Below, one piece after another: positions 7,781 to 15,852 of a DNA stretch of 64,000 nucleotides. The DNA comes from RPQJ01 sp963732375 (GTDB taxonomy: Bacteria > Pseudomonadota > Gammaproteobacteria > Steroidobacterales > Steroidobacteraceae): NCBI GenBank assembly GCA_963732375.1, contig CAVSZE010000003.1, forward strand, positions 310,001 to 374,000, read 5' to 3'. A program made the translations under genes and the position numbers. The notes beneath the pieces are model-generated. The model was not told the DNA's origin. It was given only the letters and a program-made list of their open reading frames with translations, and ran no database searches. How positions within the stretch are numbered: position 1 is the stretch's first letter; the number at the start of each line of letters is the position of its first letter.

Positions 7781-8803
7781 TCAGACCAGTTTCAGTTCAA
7801 CGAGGCTCTTCGCCATCGCGACTGCGGCTTCGCGTGCCGGGATGAATTCCATTCCCAGTGTCCTGCGCGTCAGCGAATTGTCGATCGGCATCGCCCTGCC
7901 AAGGTCGGGCACCGCCTGTCGAGTCGTGGCGTCGAAGATCGACGCCAGCCTGACAACCCAGTCCGGCAGCTCGAATCGCGGGGCCTTGCGACCCGCAGGG
8001 CCGAGCGCCTCGCGAATCGCCTGCGCGATCTCGATGAACCACAGGCTCTCGGCAGCCGCCAGGTAACGCCCCCCGGTCGGAGCGTCCACTTCGAGCGCCA
8101 GGCGGTGGGCCCGAGCCACGTCGCGCACGTCCACGCAGGGAATCGCGAGCCGCGGAGCGCCCGGATACTTTCCGGTCAGGAACATCTGGATGATCTCGGC
8201 CGAGGTGCCGATGTCGCGATCGAGCACCGGACCCAGCACCAGGCCTGGGTTCACCGACGAGTAATGCAGTCCCGAACCCTCCTTCTCGACAAAATCCCGC
8301 GCCGCGCGCTCCGCCAGTGTCTTCGATTTCGCATAGGCGCTTACTCCCGGCGAGTCGACCAGCGTCCAGTCCGCTTCGGTAAATGGTTTTGTGCGCGAAT
8401 GCGGATGGCCGTACATGACGGCCACCAATGACGAGGTCTGCACGAAGCGCTCGACTCCGCCAGCCACGGCCGCGCGCAACACTCGCAACGTTCCCTGGAC
8501 AGCTGGTCGGATCAGCTCCTGCTCGTCTCTTGGCTGGACGGCAGGGAACGGCGAGGCCACGTGCAGCACATGCCCGCACCCGCGGACCGCCGCATCCCAA
8601 CCCCCATCCGACTCGAGATCCGCTTCCACAAACTCGAGACGCGACACTGGCGCATGCCGGGACAGCGAGCCGCGCACATCGTCTGATCGCTTGAAGGAGC
8701 GCACGGTGCCGCGCACACCGTAACCCGCATTGAGCAGGTCCACGGCGCATTGCCGCGCGATGAAACCGGAAACACCGGTGATGAGAACCCTCGGCTTGTC
8801 CAT
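7781..8803 (-). CDS. NAD(P)-dependent epimerase/dihydroflavonol-4-reductase family protein (extended SDR)
   Basis: I chose the ATG at 8801-8803 because a strong GGAGG lies 5 bases upstream; a longer frame reaching 8887 lacks such a site. The 340-residue protein begins with the dinucleotide-binding motif ITGVSGFIARQ. A Tyr-x3-Lys pair (YAKSK) in the middle is the catalytic dyad, preceded by a TSS serine segment. It resembles reductases acting on aldehydes or ketones of mid-size substrates. Because it ends 15 bases before the MttB-type gene it is probably the first gene of that operon and may process the methylated substrate or its product. That link is inference. Confidence 0.82.
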   Translation of the reverse strand: MDKPRVLITGVSGFIARQCAVDLLNAGYGVRGTVRSFKRSDDVRGSLSRHAPVSRLEFVEADLESDGGWDAAVRGCGHVLHVASPFPAVQPRDEQELIRPAVQGTLRVLRAAVAGGVERFVQTSSLVAVMYGHPHSRTKPFTEADWTLVDSPGVSAYAKSKTLAERAARDFVEKEGSGLHYSSVNPGLVLGPVLDRDIGTSAEIIQMFLTGKYPGAPRLAIPCVDVRDVARAHRLALEVDAPTGGRYLAAAESLWFIEIAQAIREALGPAGRKAPRFELPDWVVRLASIFDATTRQAVPDLGRAMPIDNSLTRRTLGMEFIPAREAAVAMAKSLVELKLV

Positions 8804-8899
8804 TCCGCCTCCTGCTGCGCATTGGCGCGCGGCTAGCATAGCAATTCGGCTGATGGCCGGAGTCCTCGCGGCCAGTGACGGTGACATCGGCCGCCTGTC

Positions 8900-8936
8900 A
8901 TAGGTTTTCCCTATGCCTATGCTCGTATCAATCGAT
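8900..8936. promoter_or_regulatory. Candidate OxyR binding site upstream of ahpC
   Basis: A 15-base element at 8900-8914 begins ATAG-n-T and ends CTAT; its outer five bases are inverted (ATAGG/CCTAT). It is followed by 7 bases and a second, poorer 15-base match at 8922-8936. The tandem OxyR consensus is two ATAGnTnnnAnCTAT elements separated by 7 bases, so both element and spacing agree. The first copy matches all but one conserved position and the second about six of nine. The site sits about 80-115 bases before the ahpC start, as expected for peroxide-induced ahpC. Confidence 0.5.
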
Positions 8937-9015
8937 TGGGATTATCCATGAACCCTGCGTATCGTCCGTTCCCATCGAGGCCGATCCCCTGCCTCAAAGC
9001 CACGGAGAAATGCAC

Positions 9016-9582
9016 ATGAGTTCTTTGATCAACACCCAGGTCAAGCCCTTCAAGGCCACCGCCTTCCACGACGGCGAGTTCGTGCAGGTCACGGAAGCGG
9101 ACCTCAAGGGCAAGTGGTCGGTCGTATTCTTCTACCCGGCCGACTTCACGTTCGTCTGTCCGACCGAACTCGGCGACGTCGCGGACCTCTACGCCCAGTT
9201 CCGGTCACTTGGCGTGGAGATCTATAGCGTCTCGACCGACACGCATTTCACCCACAAGGCCTGGCACGACGCTTCCGACACCATCCGTCGGGTCGAGTAC
9301 CCGATGGTCGGCGACCCGACCCACGTGATCAGTCGCAATTTCGGCGTGCTGATCGAGGACGAGGGCCTGGCCCTGCGCGGCACGTTCGTCGTGAATCCGG
9401 AGGGCGTGATCAAGGTCGCCGAGATCCACGACCTCGGGATCGGCCGCGACGCGAAGGAACTGCTTCGCAAGGTGCAGGCGGCGCAGTATGTCGCGTCCCA
9501 TCCGGGCGAAGTCTGCCCCGCCAAGTGGACGCCGGGCGCGCAGACGCTTGAGCCGTCGCTGGACCTGGTCGGCAAGATCTGA
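9016..9582 (+). CDS. ahpC: Alkyl hydroperoxide reductase peroxiredoxin AhpC
   Basis: A 188-residue typical 2-Cys peroxiredoxin that reduces hydrogen peroxide and organic peroxides in the cytoplasm. Peroxidatic Cys48 lies in FVCPTEL and resolving Cys167 in GEVCPAKW. I chose the ATG at 9016, two codons after another in-frame ATG, because it gives the family start MSSLINTQVKPF and stands 8 bases after GGAG. A strong terminator follows the stop, then ahpF, its reductase. A possible OxyR site lies upstream. Confidence 0.96.
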   Translation: MSSLINTQVKPFKATAFHDGEFVQVTEADLKGKWSVVFFYPADFTFVCPTELGDVADLYAQFRSLGVEIYSVSTDTHFTHKAWHDASDTIRRVEYPMVGDPTHVISRNFGVLIEDEGLALRGTFVVNPEGVIKVAEIHDLGIGRDAKELLRKVQAAQYVASHPGEVCPAKWTPGAQTLEPSLDLVGKI

Positions 9583-9592
9583 CCCCCGTGCC

Positions 9593-9618
9593 CCGCCCAG
9601 GGACGGGCGGTTTTTTTT
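9593..9618 (+). terminator. Rho-independent terminator between ahpC and ahpF
   Basis: A perfect six-base stem (CCGCCC at 9593-9598, GGGCGG at 9605-9610) with a six-base loop is followed directly by eight T residues. It begins 10 bases after the ahpC stop. It should end most ahpC transcripts and leave a smaller read-through into ahpF, matching the usual excess of AhpC over AhpF. Confidence 0.85.
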
Positions 9619-9677
9619 GCAATGCCTGCGACCCGCCGGCTCGCGGCCGGCACCCAAGCGCGACTGGAGATGACGAC

Positions 9678-11318
9678 GTGCTCGACTCGAACCTCAAGCA
9701 GCAACTTAAAGCACACCTCGAACGGATCTCGCGACCGGTGGAACTGATCGCGGACCTCGACGCAAGCAATGCCTCGGCCACGATGCTGGCGTTGCTGGAA
9801 GAACTTGCGTCGCTGTCGGACCAGGTCCGCCTGCGGACGCGGACCGAGTCTGGCGACGAAGCTGCCGGCGGCAGCGAGGGCGGCTCGCAAGGTGGCGGCA
9901 CAAAGAGCGAATTCCTGGTGCCGTCGTTCCAGGTGAGCCCGGTTGGCGCGGGCATGGGTATCCGCTTCGCGGGCGTTCCGACCGGCCACGAATTCACGTC
10001 GCTGGTGCTCGCGCTGCTTCACGCGGGCGGCCACCCGCCCAGGGTCGCGCCCGAAACCGCCCGGCGCATCGAGATGCTCGATGAGGACCTGGACTTTGAA
10101 GTCTTCATCTCTCTCAGCTGCCACAACTGCCCGGACGTCGTCCAGGCGCTGAACCTGATGGCAGCACTGAATCCGCGCGTTCGCAGCACGATGATCGATG
10201 GAGCGGTGTTCCAGCAGGAAGTCGAGTCGAGGAAGATCATGGCCGTGCCGACGGTCTACCTGAACGGACAGCCATTCGGCCAGGGCCGGATGACCGTCGA
10301 GGAAATCCTGGCCAAAATCGACACCGCCGGCGCGGCGCGCGACGCGGCGGCACTCGAGGCCAGGGAGCCATTCGACGTGCTGGTGGTCGGCGGCGGCCCG
10401 GCCGGAGCCTCGGCGGCCATCTATGCGGCGCGCAAGGGAATCCGAACCGGAGTGATCGCGGAACGATTCGGCGGCCAGGTCATGGACACGATGGGGATCG
10501 AGAACTTCATCTCCGTGACGCACACGGAGGGGCCCAGGCTCGTTGCCGCACTCGAGGAGCACGTGAGGACCTACGACGTGGACGTGACGAACCTGCAGCG
10601 CGCCACGCGACTCCTGCCCGCAGGCGAGACCGGCCTCCTGACCGTGAATCTCGAGAGCGGCGCGAGTCTCCGCAGCCGAGCCGTCGTGCTCGCGACCGGC
10701 GCCCGCTGGCGCGAGATGAACGTCCCGGGCGAGCGCGAGTATCGCGGACGCGGTGTCGCGTACTGTCCGCACTGTGACGGACCGCTGTTCAAGGGCAAGC
10801 GTGTTGCCGTGATCGGCGGCGGCAACTCCGGGGTCGAGGCTGCCATAGACCTTGCCGGCGTGGTCTCGGCAGTCACCTTGATCGAGTACGACGGAAAGCT
10901 GCGCGCCGACGAAGTGCTGCAACGGAAGCTGCGCAGCCTGCCCAACGTCAGGGTGATCGTCTCCGCGGAAACCACCGAGGTGCACGGCGCCGACGGACGC
11001 GTGAACGGACTCACCTATCGCGATCGAGGCAGCGACGAACTGCGCCGCGTCGATCTCGAAGGCGTGTTCGTGCAGATCGGACTGCTGCCCAACACGGACT
11101 GGCTCAAGGGTACCGTGGCCTTGAGTCCGCGAGGGGAGATCGAGGTGGACGCGCGCGGCCAGACCTCGGTGCCCGGGGTTTTCGCAGCCGGCGACGCGAC
11201 GACCGTGCCGTACAAGCAGATCGTCATCGCAATGGGCGAAGGTTCAAAAGCCGCGCTCAGCGCGTTCGACCACCTGATGCGCCTCCCTGCGGCCGAACAG
11301 GACGCAGCCGCGGCGTAA
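9678..11318 (+). CDS. ahpF: Alkyl hydroperoxide reductase subunit F
   Basis: A 546-residue NADH- and FAD-dependent disulfide reductase that recycles AhpC. I chose GTG 9678-9680: it yields the family start (V/M)LDSNLKQQL, and GGAG lies 8 bases upstream. The N-terminal double-thioredoxin domain has the redox pair SCHNCPDV. The thioredoxin-reductase-like part has GGGPAGASAA for FAD, active-site YCPHCDGP, GGGNSGVEAA for NADH and the closing GVFAAGD. It is about 25 residues longer than the E. coli protein owing to a Gly/Ser/Glu-rich insert near residues 55-78. Confidence 0.96.
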   Translation: MLDSNLKQQLKAHLERISRPVELIADLDASNASATMLALLEELASLSDQVRLRTRTESGDEAAGGSEGGSQGGGTKSEFLVPSFQVSPVGAGMGIRFAGVPTGHEFTSLVLALLHAGGHPPRVAPETARRIEMLDEDLDFEVFISLSCHNCPDVVQALNLMAALNPRVRSTMIDGAVFQQEVESRKIMAVPTVYLNGQPFGQGRMTVEEILAKIDTAGAARDAAALEAREPFDVLVVGGGPAGASAAIYAARKGIRTGVIAERFGGQVMDTMGIENFISVTHTEGPRLVAALEEHVRTYDVDVTNLQRATRLLPAGETGLLTVNLESGASLRSRAVVLATGARWREMNVPGEREYRGRGVAYCPHCDGPLFKGKRVAVIGGGNSGVEAAIDLAGVVSAVTLIEYDGKLRADEVLQRKLRSLPNVRVIVSAETTEVHGADGRVNGLTYRDRGSDELRRVDLEGVFVQIGLLPNTDWLKGTVALSPRGEIEVDARGQTSVPGVFAAGDATTVPYKQIVIAMGEGSKAALSAFDHLMRLPAAEQDAAAA

Positions 11319-11337
11319 CGGAGCCCGACCCATCCAG

Positions 11338-11387
11338 GCAGGCCGCGCGGCGCCCGATACGCCATGCGTACCGGGTCGCCGGCCTGC
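11338..11387. terminator. Imperfect hairpin between convergent ahpF and VOC gene
   Basis: GCAGGCC at 11338-11344 pairs with GGCCTGC at 11381-11387, and further GC-rich pairing is possible inside. The 76-base gap separates genes that meet tail to tail. There is no long T run, so a two-way terminator role is only plausible. Confidence 0.3.
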
Positions 11388-11394
11388 TTGTCGT

Positions 11395-11767
11395 TCAGGC
11401 GAGCGAGTGCACGCCGAACATGTTGCCCTCGGTGTCCACCGCCAGCACGATGTAGCCGTACTCGCCGATCGATAACTTGTCCCGATGCACCCGGCCGCCC
11501 GCTGCGACGACCCGGGACGCCTCGATCGCGCAATCGTCGCTGCCGAAATAGACCAGCGTGCTGTTGCCCCCCGAAGGCACGCCGGGCATGCGGACCAGCG
11601 CGCCGCTGGTACCGGATCGGGTCCGGTCCATCGGAAAACCCCACATCTCGATGTCGCCGGAATTCAGCTTCTCGAACTTGACGCCGAGCACGGTCTCGTA
11701 AAAAGCCCTTTGCCCGCGCCATGTCCTGCACGTAGATCTCGAACCACCGGACGGGATTGCCTGCCAT
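11395..11767 (-). pseudogene. VOC/glyoxalase-fold protein interrupted by a frameshift
   Basis: The ATG at 11765-11767 follows a good GGAGGAG site and encodes MAGNPVRWFEIYVQDMARAK, the usual start of a small VOC-fold protein. At about 11706-11708 the frame must shift by one base to continue into FYETVLGVKFEKL and on to the end, GNMFGVHSLA. One extra G in a run of three explains the break exactly. Both halves together would give about 123 residues, normal for this metal-binding fold family. It is either a recent pseudogene or an assembly error. The next gene upstream is another VOC protein. Substrate unknown. Confidence 0.7.
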
Positions 11768-11845
11768 GTCGGCTCTCCTCCTGCTGCCATTATCGTGTTG
11801 GAAAATGCCACCAATGCATTTCGCCGGCGCGACCGCCTGAGCCGG

Positions 11846-12256
11846 TCAGGGCCATCGGTTGGCGCTGCCCTCGAAATCCCCCGCTCCTGCGCGCACGACG
11901 CAGAACCTCTGGCCGGTCGGTGCCTGCATGACCCACCACGTCTGGACCTGCGCGACGCGGGTGGCGCCGAGAGCCTCGAGGCGCCGAACCTCGGCTTCGA
12001 TGTCGTCAGCTTCGATGTCGAGGTGCACGCGACTCGGGTGATCCACCGACTGGACTTCGACGTGCAGCCGGCCGGCTGGATCCACCAGCCGCATGTACTT
12101 GTCACCCTCGGCGCCCGGTAGTTCGCGCAGTTCCATCCCGAGCGCGCCGCTCCAGAATCCTGCGGCCGACTGGAGGTCCGGTGTCTGGCAGTCGATGATG
12201 AACCCTGCGAGCCTGCTCTTGTGCACGTCCTGCTCCGAAGAGGCGCCGCCCGACAC
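11846..12256 (-). CDS. VOC family (glyoxalase-like) protein
   Basis: The 136-residue protein has the two beta-alpha-beta-beta-beta modules of the vicinal-oxygen-chelate fold. Typical phrases are IIDCQTPDLQSAAGFWSGALGM, LVDPAGRLHVEVQSVDHPSRVHLDIEADD and MQAPTGQRFCVVRAG. The HVEVQ/HLDIE region resembles the glyoxalase-like subfamily often annotated as possible dioxygenase or resistance proteins. It lies 78 bases upstream of the frameshifted VOC gene on the same strand, and the two may share a transcript. I can name the fold but not a substrate. Confidence 0.8.
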   Translation of the reverse strand: MSGGASSEQDVHKSRLAGFIIDCQTPDLQSAAGFWSGALGMELRELPGAEGDKYMRLVDPAGRLHVEVQSVDHPSRVHLDIEADDIEAEVRRLEALGATRVAQVQTWWVMQAPTGQRFCVVRAGAGDFEGSANRWP

Positions 12257-12327
12257 CGGGCCGGTCGGCTTTCAGCGTACCGGAACACGGCTCCGGCGGC
12301 GACCCCCAAACCACACCGGATGGAGTA

Positions 12328-12990
12328 GTGTCGGCAACGAGCATGGATACGCGATATCGATACCCGCTGGCGCTGCTGGTCGCTTTCGTGGCGATCTTCA
12401 CCGTGCTGGCCATCGCGCCGTTGTATCGACAGGACTGGCTGCTCGAGAACGTCATCGTGTTCATCGCCGTGCCGCTGTTCGCGGTCACCTGCCGCCGCCT
12501 GAGATTTTCCGACCTGGCGTACACCTGCCTTTTCATCTTCCTGGTGCTGCACGAGATCGGTGCCCACTACACGTACAGCGAGGTGCCATGGCGCGAATGG
12601 CTCGAGGTCTTCGGACACGAGGCCGACGCGACGCCGGGCCGCAATCACTACGATCGTTTCGTGCACTTCTGCTATGGGCTGCTCATGCTCCCGATCGCCT
12701 GGGAGTTGTTCGCGGCGCGCGCGGCGCCACAGGGACTCTGGCGCTGGCTGATGCCGCTGCTCTTCGTGCTTTCGCATTCCGTGATCTACGAACTGATCGA
12801 GTGGCTTGCCGCGGCGCTGTTCGGCGGCGACCTGGGGATGGCCTATCTGGGAACGCAGGGCGATGCCTGGGACGCGCAGAAGGACATGGCGCTGGCTGCT
12901 GTCGGTGCCGTCGCTGGAACCATCGTGATGGTCATCATGAGACCGCGTTCACAGTGGCACGCTCACCACATGCCTGGTGGGGCGACCTGA
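12328..12990 (+). CDS. DUF2238 (YjdF-like) inner-membrane protein
   Basis: A membrane protein of about 220 residues with six hydrophobic segments. A conserved His/Glu/Asp-rich stretch in the middle (LHEIGAHYTYSEVPW, then GRNHYDRFVHFCYGL) is typical of the DUF2238 family. Function is unknown in the family; the His and Glu residues suggest metal or haem binding within the membrane. Start is uncertain: GTG 12328-12330, or ATG 12343-12345, which gives MDTRYRYPL. I list the longer form. It is divergent from the VOC gene. Confidence 0.75.
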   Translation: MSATSMDTRYRYPLALLVAFVAIFTVLAIAPLYRQDWLLENVIVFIAVPLFAVTCRRLRFSDLAYTCLFIFLVLHEIGAHYTYSEVPWREWLEVFGHEADATPGRNHYDRFVHFCYGLLMLPIAWELFAARAAPQGLWRWLMPLLFVLSHSVIYELIEWLAAALFGGDLGMAYLGTQGDAWDAQKDMALAAVGAVAGTIVMVIMRPRSQWHAHHMPGGAT

Positions 12991-13033
12991 TCGCACCTGC
13001 CTGGACGCGCAGACGTCGGACAGGCGGAATTCC

Positions 13034-13047
13034 GTGACCCAGGTCAC
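13034..13047. promoter_or_regulatory. Palindrome upstream of the REC-GGDEF-EAL gene
   Basis: GTGACC and GGTCAC form six-base inverted arms around CA, 85 bases before the start at 13132. It could be a regulator half-site pair; nothing else supports that. Confidence 0.25.
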
Positions 13048-13131
13048 TTTCAAAGGTGCCGCGTACGGTTAACTTGCCTCCCAAGAAGAGCCCGAGTCCC
13101 GGGCGGACAGCGCATTGGCCCGAATACAAGC

Positions 13132-15039
13132 ATGCCCCCAAGCAGCGCCGCACTGATTCGCATTCTCGTGGTGGACGACGAGCCGGCTGTGCTCGACGCC
13201 TACCGGCGGGTCTTCGAGCCGCTGCCGGGCGATTCAGGTGGCGCCGTCCTCGATGGACTGCGAATGCGCCTCCTCGGTTCGGGCGGCAACCCGGCGCTGC
13301 TGACGAAGCAGTCGCGGAGGCACCAGACATTCCACGCCACGTACTGCAGCGACCCGGTCGGCGCCGTAGCCGCCGTGCGCGACGCCATTGCGGCCAAGGC
13401 GCCTTTCAGCGTCGTGTTCCTGGACTCGCACCTGCCAACGGGCCACGACAGCCTGCTGGCCGCGCAGAGAATCCGTGAACTGGACCAGAAGATCGAAATC
13501 GTCATCTGCGCAGCCGGCACAGACGTCAATCCCCTGCAGTTCGGTCACAGCGTTCCCCCGGCAGACCGGATTTTCTACCTGCCGAAGCCGCTGAATCCGC
13601 ACGAGGTCCGGCGCATGGCCCTGGCACTCGGTGAAAAGCACGCCAGCTTCAATCAGCGCATGGATGAACTGGCGGAAGTCGACAGCCTGACCGCCCTGCC
13701 GAGCCGCACCCAGTTCGTCGCCACACTCCGGCACGCTATCGCGAACGCGAGGCGGGATCGACGCACGATGGCCCTACTGTACCTCGACCTCGACAGCTTC
13801 CGATGCGTCAATGACGCCCTCGGCCAGGCGGCCGGCGACGAGATGCTCAGGCGCGTCGCAATGCGGTTGCAGGAAATCATGCGTGACAACGATGTCACCG
13901 GTCGCGTCGACGCGACCGGCCCGGGGTTCGAACTCGCCCGCCTCGGCAGCGACCAGTTCGTGGTCCTGCTGCACACGATCGACGACTCGGCGCACGTCGA
14001 CTCGATCGCACAGAAACTGACCGTTCCGCTGGTCACGGCGGCTGACGCGGCTTCTACGTCGATCATTGTGACCGCCAGCATCGGTGTCGCGCTCTACCCG
14101 ATCGACAGCGTGGACGAGGATGCCCTGTTGCGCCAGGCGGGCATCGCGATGTACACGGCAAAGCGGCAGGGTCGCGGCAGGGTCGAGTACTTCAACGCTA
14201 CGATGAAGGAAGGCTCGCAGTCACGATTCCGGCTCGAGCAGCGGCTCCAGCGGGCGTTGGCGCGGGACGGATTCACGCTCTGCTACCAGCCGCAGTTCGA
14301 TCTCGGCACCGGCTGCATCTCGGGAGTCGAAGCCCTGCTGCGCTGGACGGATGACCAGCTCGGCAGCATCTCGCCGGAGGAGTTCATTCCGCTGGCCGAG
14401 GAGATGGGACTGATCGCGCCGATCGGCGAGTGGGCGCTGCGGACGGCGTGCAGGCAGTTCCGTGAGTGGCAGGACATGGGCCTGCAGGCCGGCCGGGTCG
14501 CGGTAAACGTGTCGCCGCCCCAGTTCACCGAGCCGGGATTCTGCGGGACCGTTCGCCAGGTGCTGCGCGACACCGGCCTCGACCCTTCGCGACTCGAACT
14601 CGAGATCACCGAGTCGCTCGCGATGAGCGATGACGATCGGACCACGGACATTCTCGCGGAGCTGCGACAGATCGGAGTCTCCATCGCGATTGACGATTTC
14701 GGCGTCGGCCACTCTAATCTCGGTCGCCTCGTGTCCATTGCAGTCAATCGGTTGAAGATCGACCGCGGGCTCGTGCGCAACGTCGACCAGCACGACAGGC
14801 GCGCCGCCATCGTCGGGGCCATCGTCTCGATGGCACGGGCGCTCGGCCTGCAGGTCGTGGCCGAAGGCGTCGAAGACTTCTCGCAATTGCTCGACCTCCA
14901 GGAACTGCAGTGCAACGAGGTGCAAGGTTACCTGCTGAGCCAGCCATTGCCGGCTGACGAGATCACCGAGCTGCTCCAGCGTCTCGAGCAAAGCACCGAC
15001 ACCAGCCGCACGATGCGGCTCCGCTCGCTCGCCAGCTAG
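13132..15039 (+). CDS. REC-GGDEF-EAL protein, probable cyclic-di-GMP phosphodiesterase
   Basis: A 635-residue cytoplasmic signalling protein. The receiver domain has the acidic pair Asp15-Asp16, phosphoacceptor Asp98 in FLDSHLP and a YLPKPLNP lysine. About 40 extra residues lie between the first helix and the second strand. The GGDEF domain (about 180-345) has GSDQF in place of GG(D/E)EF, so cyclase activity is unlikely. The EAL domain has its catalytic set: EALLRW, VNVSPPQF, LEITES, DDFGVGHSNL, KIDRG, VAEGVE and QGY. It probably degrades cyclic-di-GMP under control of an unseen sensor kinase. No cognate kinase is adjacent. Confidence 0.9.
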   Translation: MPPSSAALIRILVVDDEPAVLDAYRRVFEPLPGDSGGAVLDGLRMRLLGSGGNPALLTKQSRRHQTFHATYCSDPVGAVAAVRDAIAAKAPFSVVFLDSHLPTGHDSLLAAQRIRELDQKIEIVICAAGTDVNPLQFGHSVPPADRIFYLPKPLNPHEVRRMALALGEKHASFNQRMDELAEVDSLTALPSRTQFVATLRHAIANARRDRRTMALLYLDLDSFRCVNDALGQAAGDEMLRRVAMRLQEIMRDNDVTGRVDATGPGFELARLGSDQFVVLLHTIDDSAHVDSIAQKLTVPLVTAADAASTSIIVTASIGVALYPIDSVDEDALLRQAGIAMYTAKRQGRGRVEYFNATMKEGSQSRFRLEQRLQRALARDGFTLCYQPQFDLGTGCISGVEALLRWTDDQLGSISPEEFIPLAEEMGLIAPIGEWALRTACRQFREWQDMGLQAGRVAVNVSPPQFTEPGFCGTVRQVLRDTGLDPSRLELEITESLAMSDDDRTTDILAELRQIGVSIAIDDFGVGHSNLGRLVSIAVNRLKIDRGLVRNVDQHDRRAAIVGAIVSMARALGLQVVAEGVEDFSQLLDLQELQCNEVQGYLLSQPLPADEITELLQRLEQSTDTSRTMRLRSLAS

Positions 15040-15116
15040 GCGAATGCGACCCCGGGGGTGCACCCCGGTACACTGTCGGCCGCGGCCATCCGGTCCGCGA
15101 CGACCTGCGAGCGTCG

Positions 15117-15752
15117 ATGAACGAGGCCCCGCGATCCCTCACTCGACAGGCGCTGCACTTCGCCGCCGGCGAACTCGCCTCGCGCGACCGCTTGCTTGCC
15201 GGAATCCGGGAACGGCTCGGCACGCCTCCGATGTGGGGTCGCCGCCCGGGCTTTGCGACGCTGGTTCGGATCATCCTCGAGCAGCAGGTGTCGCTCGCGG
15301 CCGCTCGAACGCTGTACCGGCGGCTCGAGGCACACCTCGGCGGCATGACGGCGGCACACGTCGCGGCGTCATCGGTGACCGACCTGCGCGAGTTCGGGCT
15401 CACGCGCCAGAAAGCCGGCTACTGCCATGGTCTTGCCTTGCGCGTGCTCGATGGCCGCCTCGACCTCACCGCCGCGGCGCGCGCGGGCGACGAGGCCGGG
15501 CGAAGCGCGCTGCTGGCCGTCCCGGGACTCGGCCCGTGGAGCGTGGACATCTATTACCTGATGGCACTCAGGCGGCCGGATGTCTGGCCCAAGGGCGACC
15601 TCGCGCTTGCCGTGGCGCTGCGCGACCTGAAACGCATGCAACGGCTGCCCGGAACGGAGGAACAGCAACGATTGGCAAGGCGATGGGCGCCGTGGCGATC
15701 CGTTGCCGCCAGGATGCTGTGGGCACACTATCTCGACGCGCGCGGGCCTTGA
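15117..15752 (+). CDS. DNA-3-methyladenine glycosylase II family (HhH-GPD) protein
   Basis: The 211-residue protein is an alkylation-repair base-excision enzyme of the AlkA-like branch. The helix-hairpin-helix is LLAVPGLGPWSVDIYYLMAL, followed by DVWPKGDLAL, whose Asp is the catalytic residue of this superfamily. ILEQQVSLAAART in the N-terminal half is a second family mark. It lacks the N-terminal domain of E. coli AlkA, as is usual for short homologues. It stands alone 77 bases after the EAL gene. Confidence 0.88.
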   Translation: MNEAPRSLTRQALHFAAGELASRDRLLAGIRERLGTPPMWGRRPGFATLVRIILEQQVSLAAARTLYRRLEAHLGGMTAAHVAASSVTDLREFGLTRQKAGYCHGLALRVLDGRLDLTAAARAGDEAGRSALLAVPGLGPWSVDIYYLMALRRPDVWPKGDLALAVALRDLKRMQRLPGTEEQQRLARRWAPWRSVAARMLWAHYLDARGP

Positions 15753-15852
15753 ATCGCCCGGATCGGGCACCATGCTGGGGCTCTCTGGCCGGACCGGTTT
15801 CGTGAGAAACTGTGTCGCCTGACGGACGGAATCAATCGGAACGGAGCCATCG

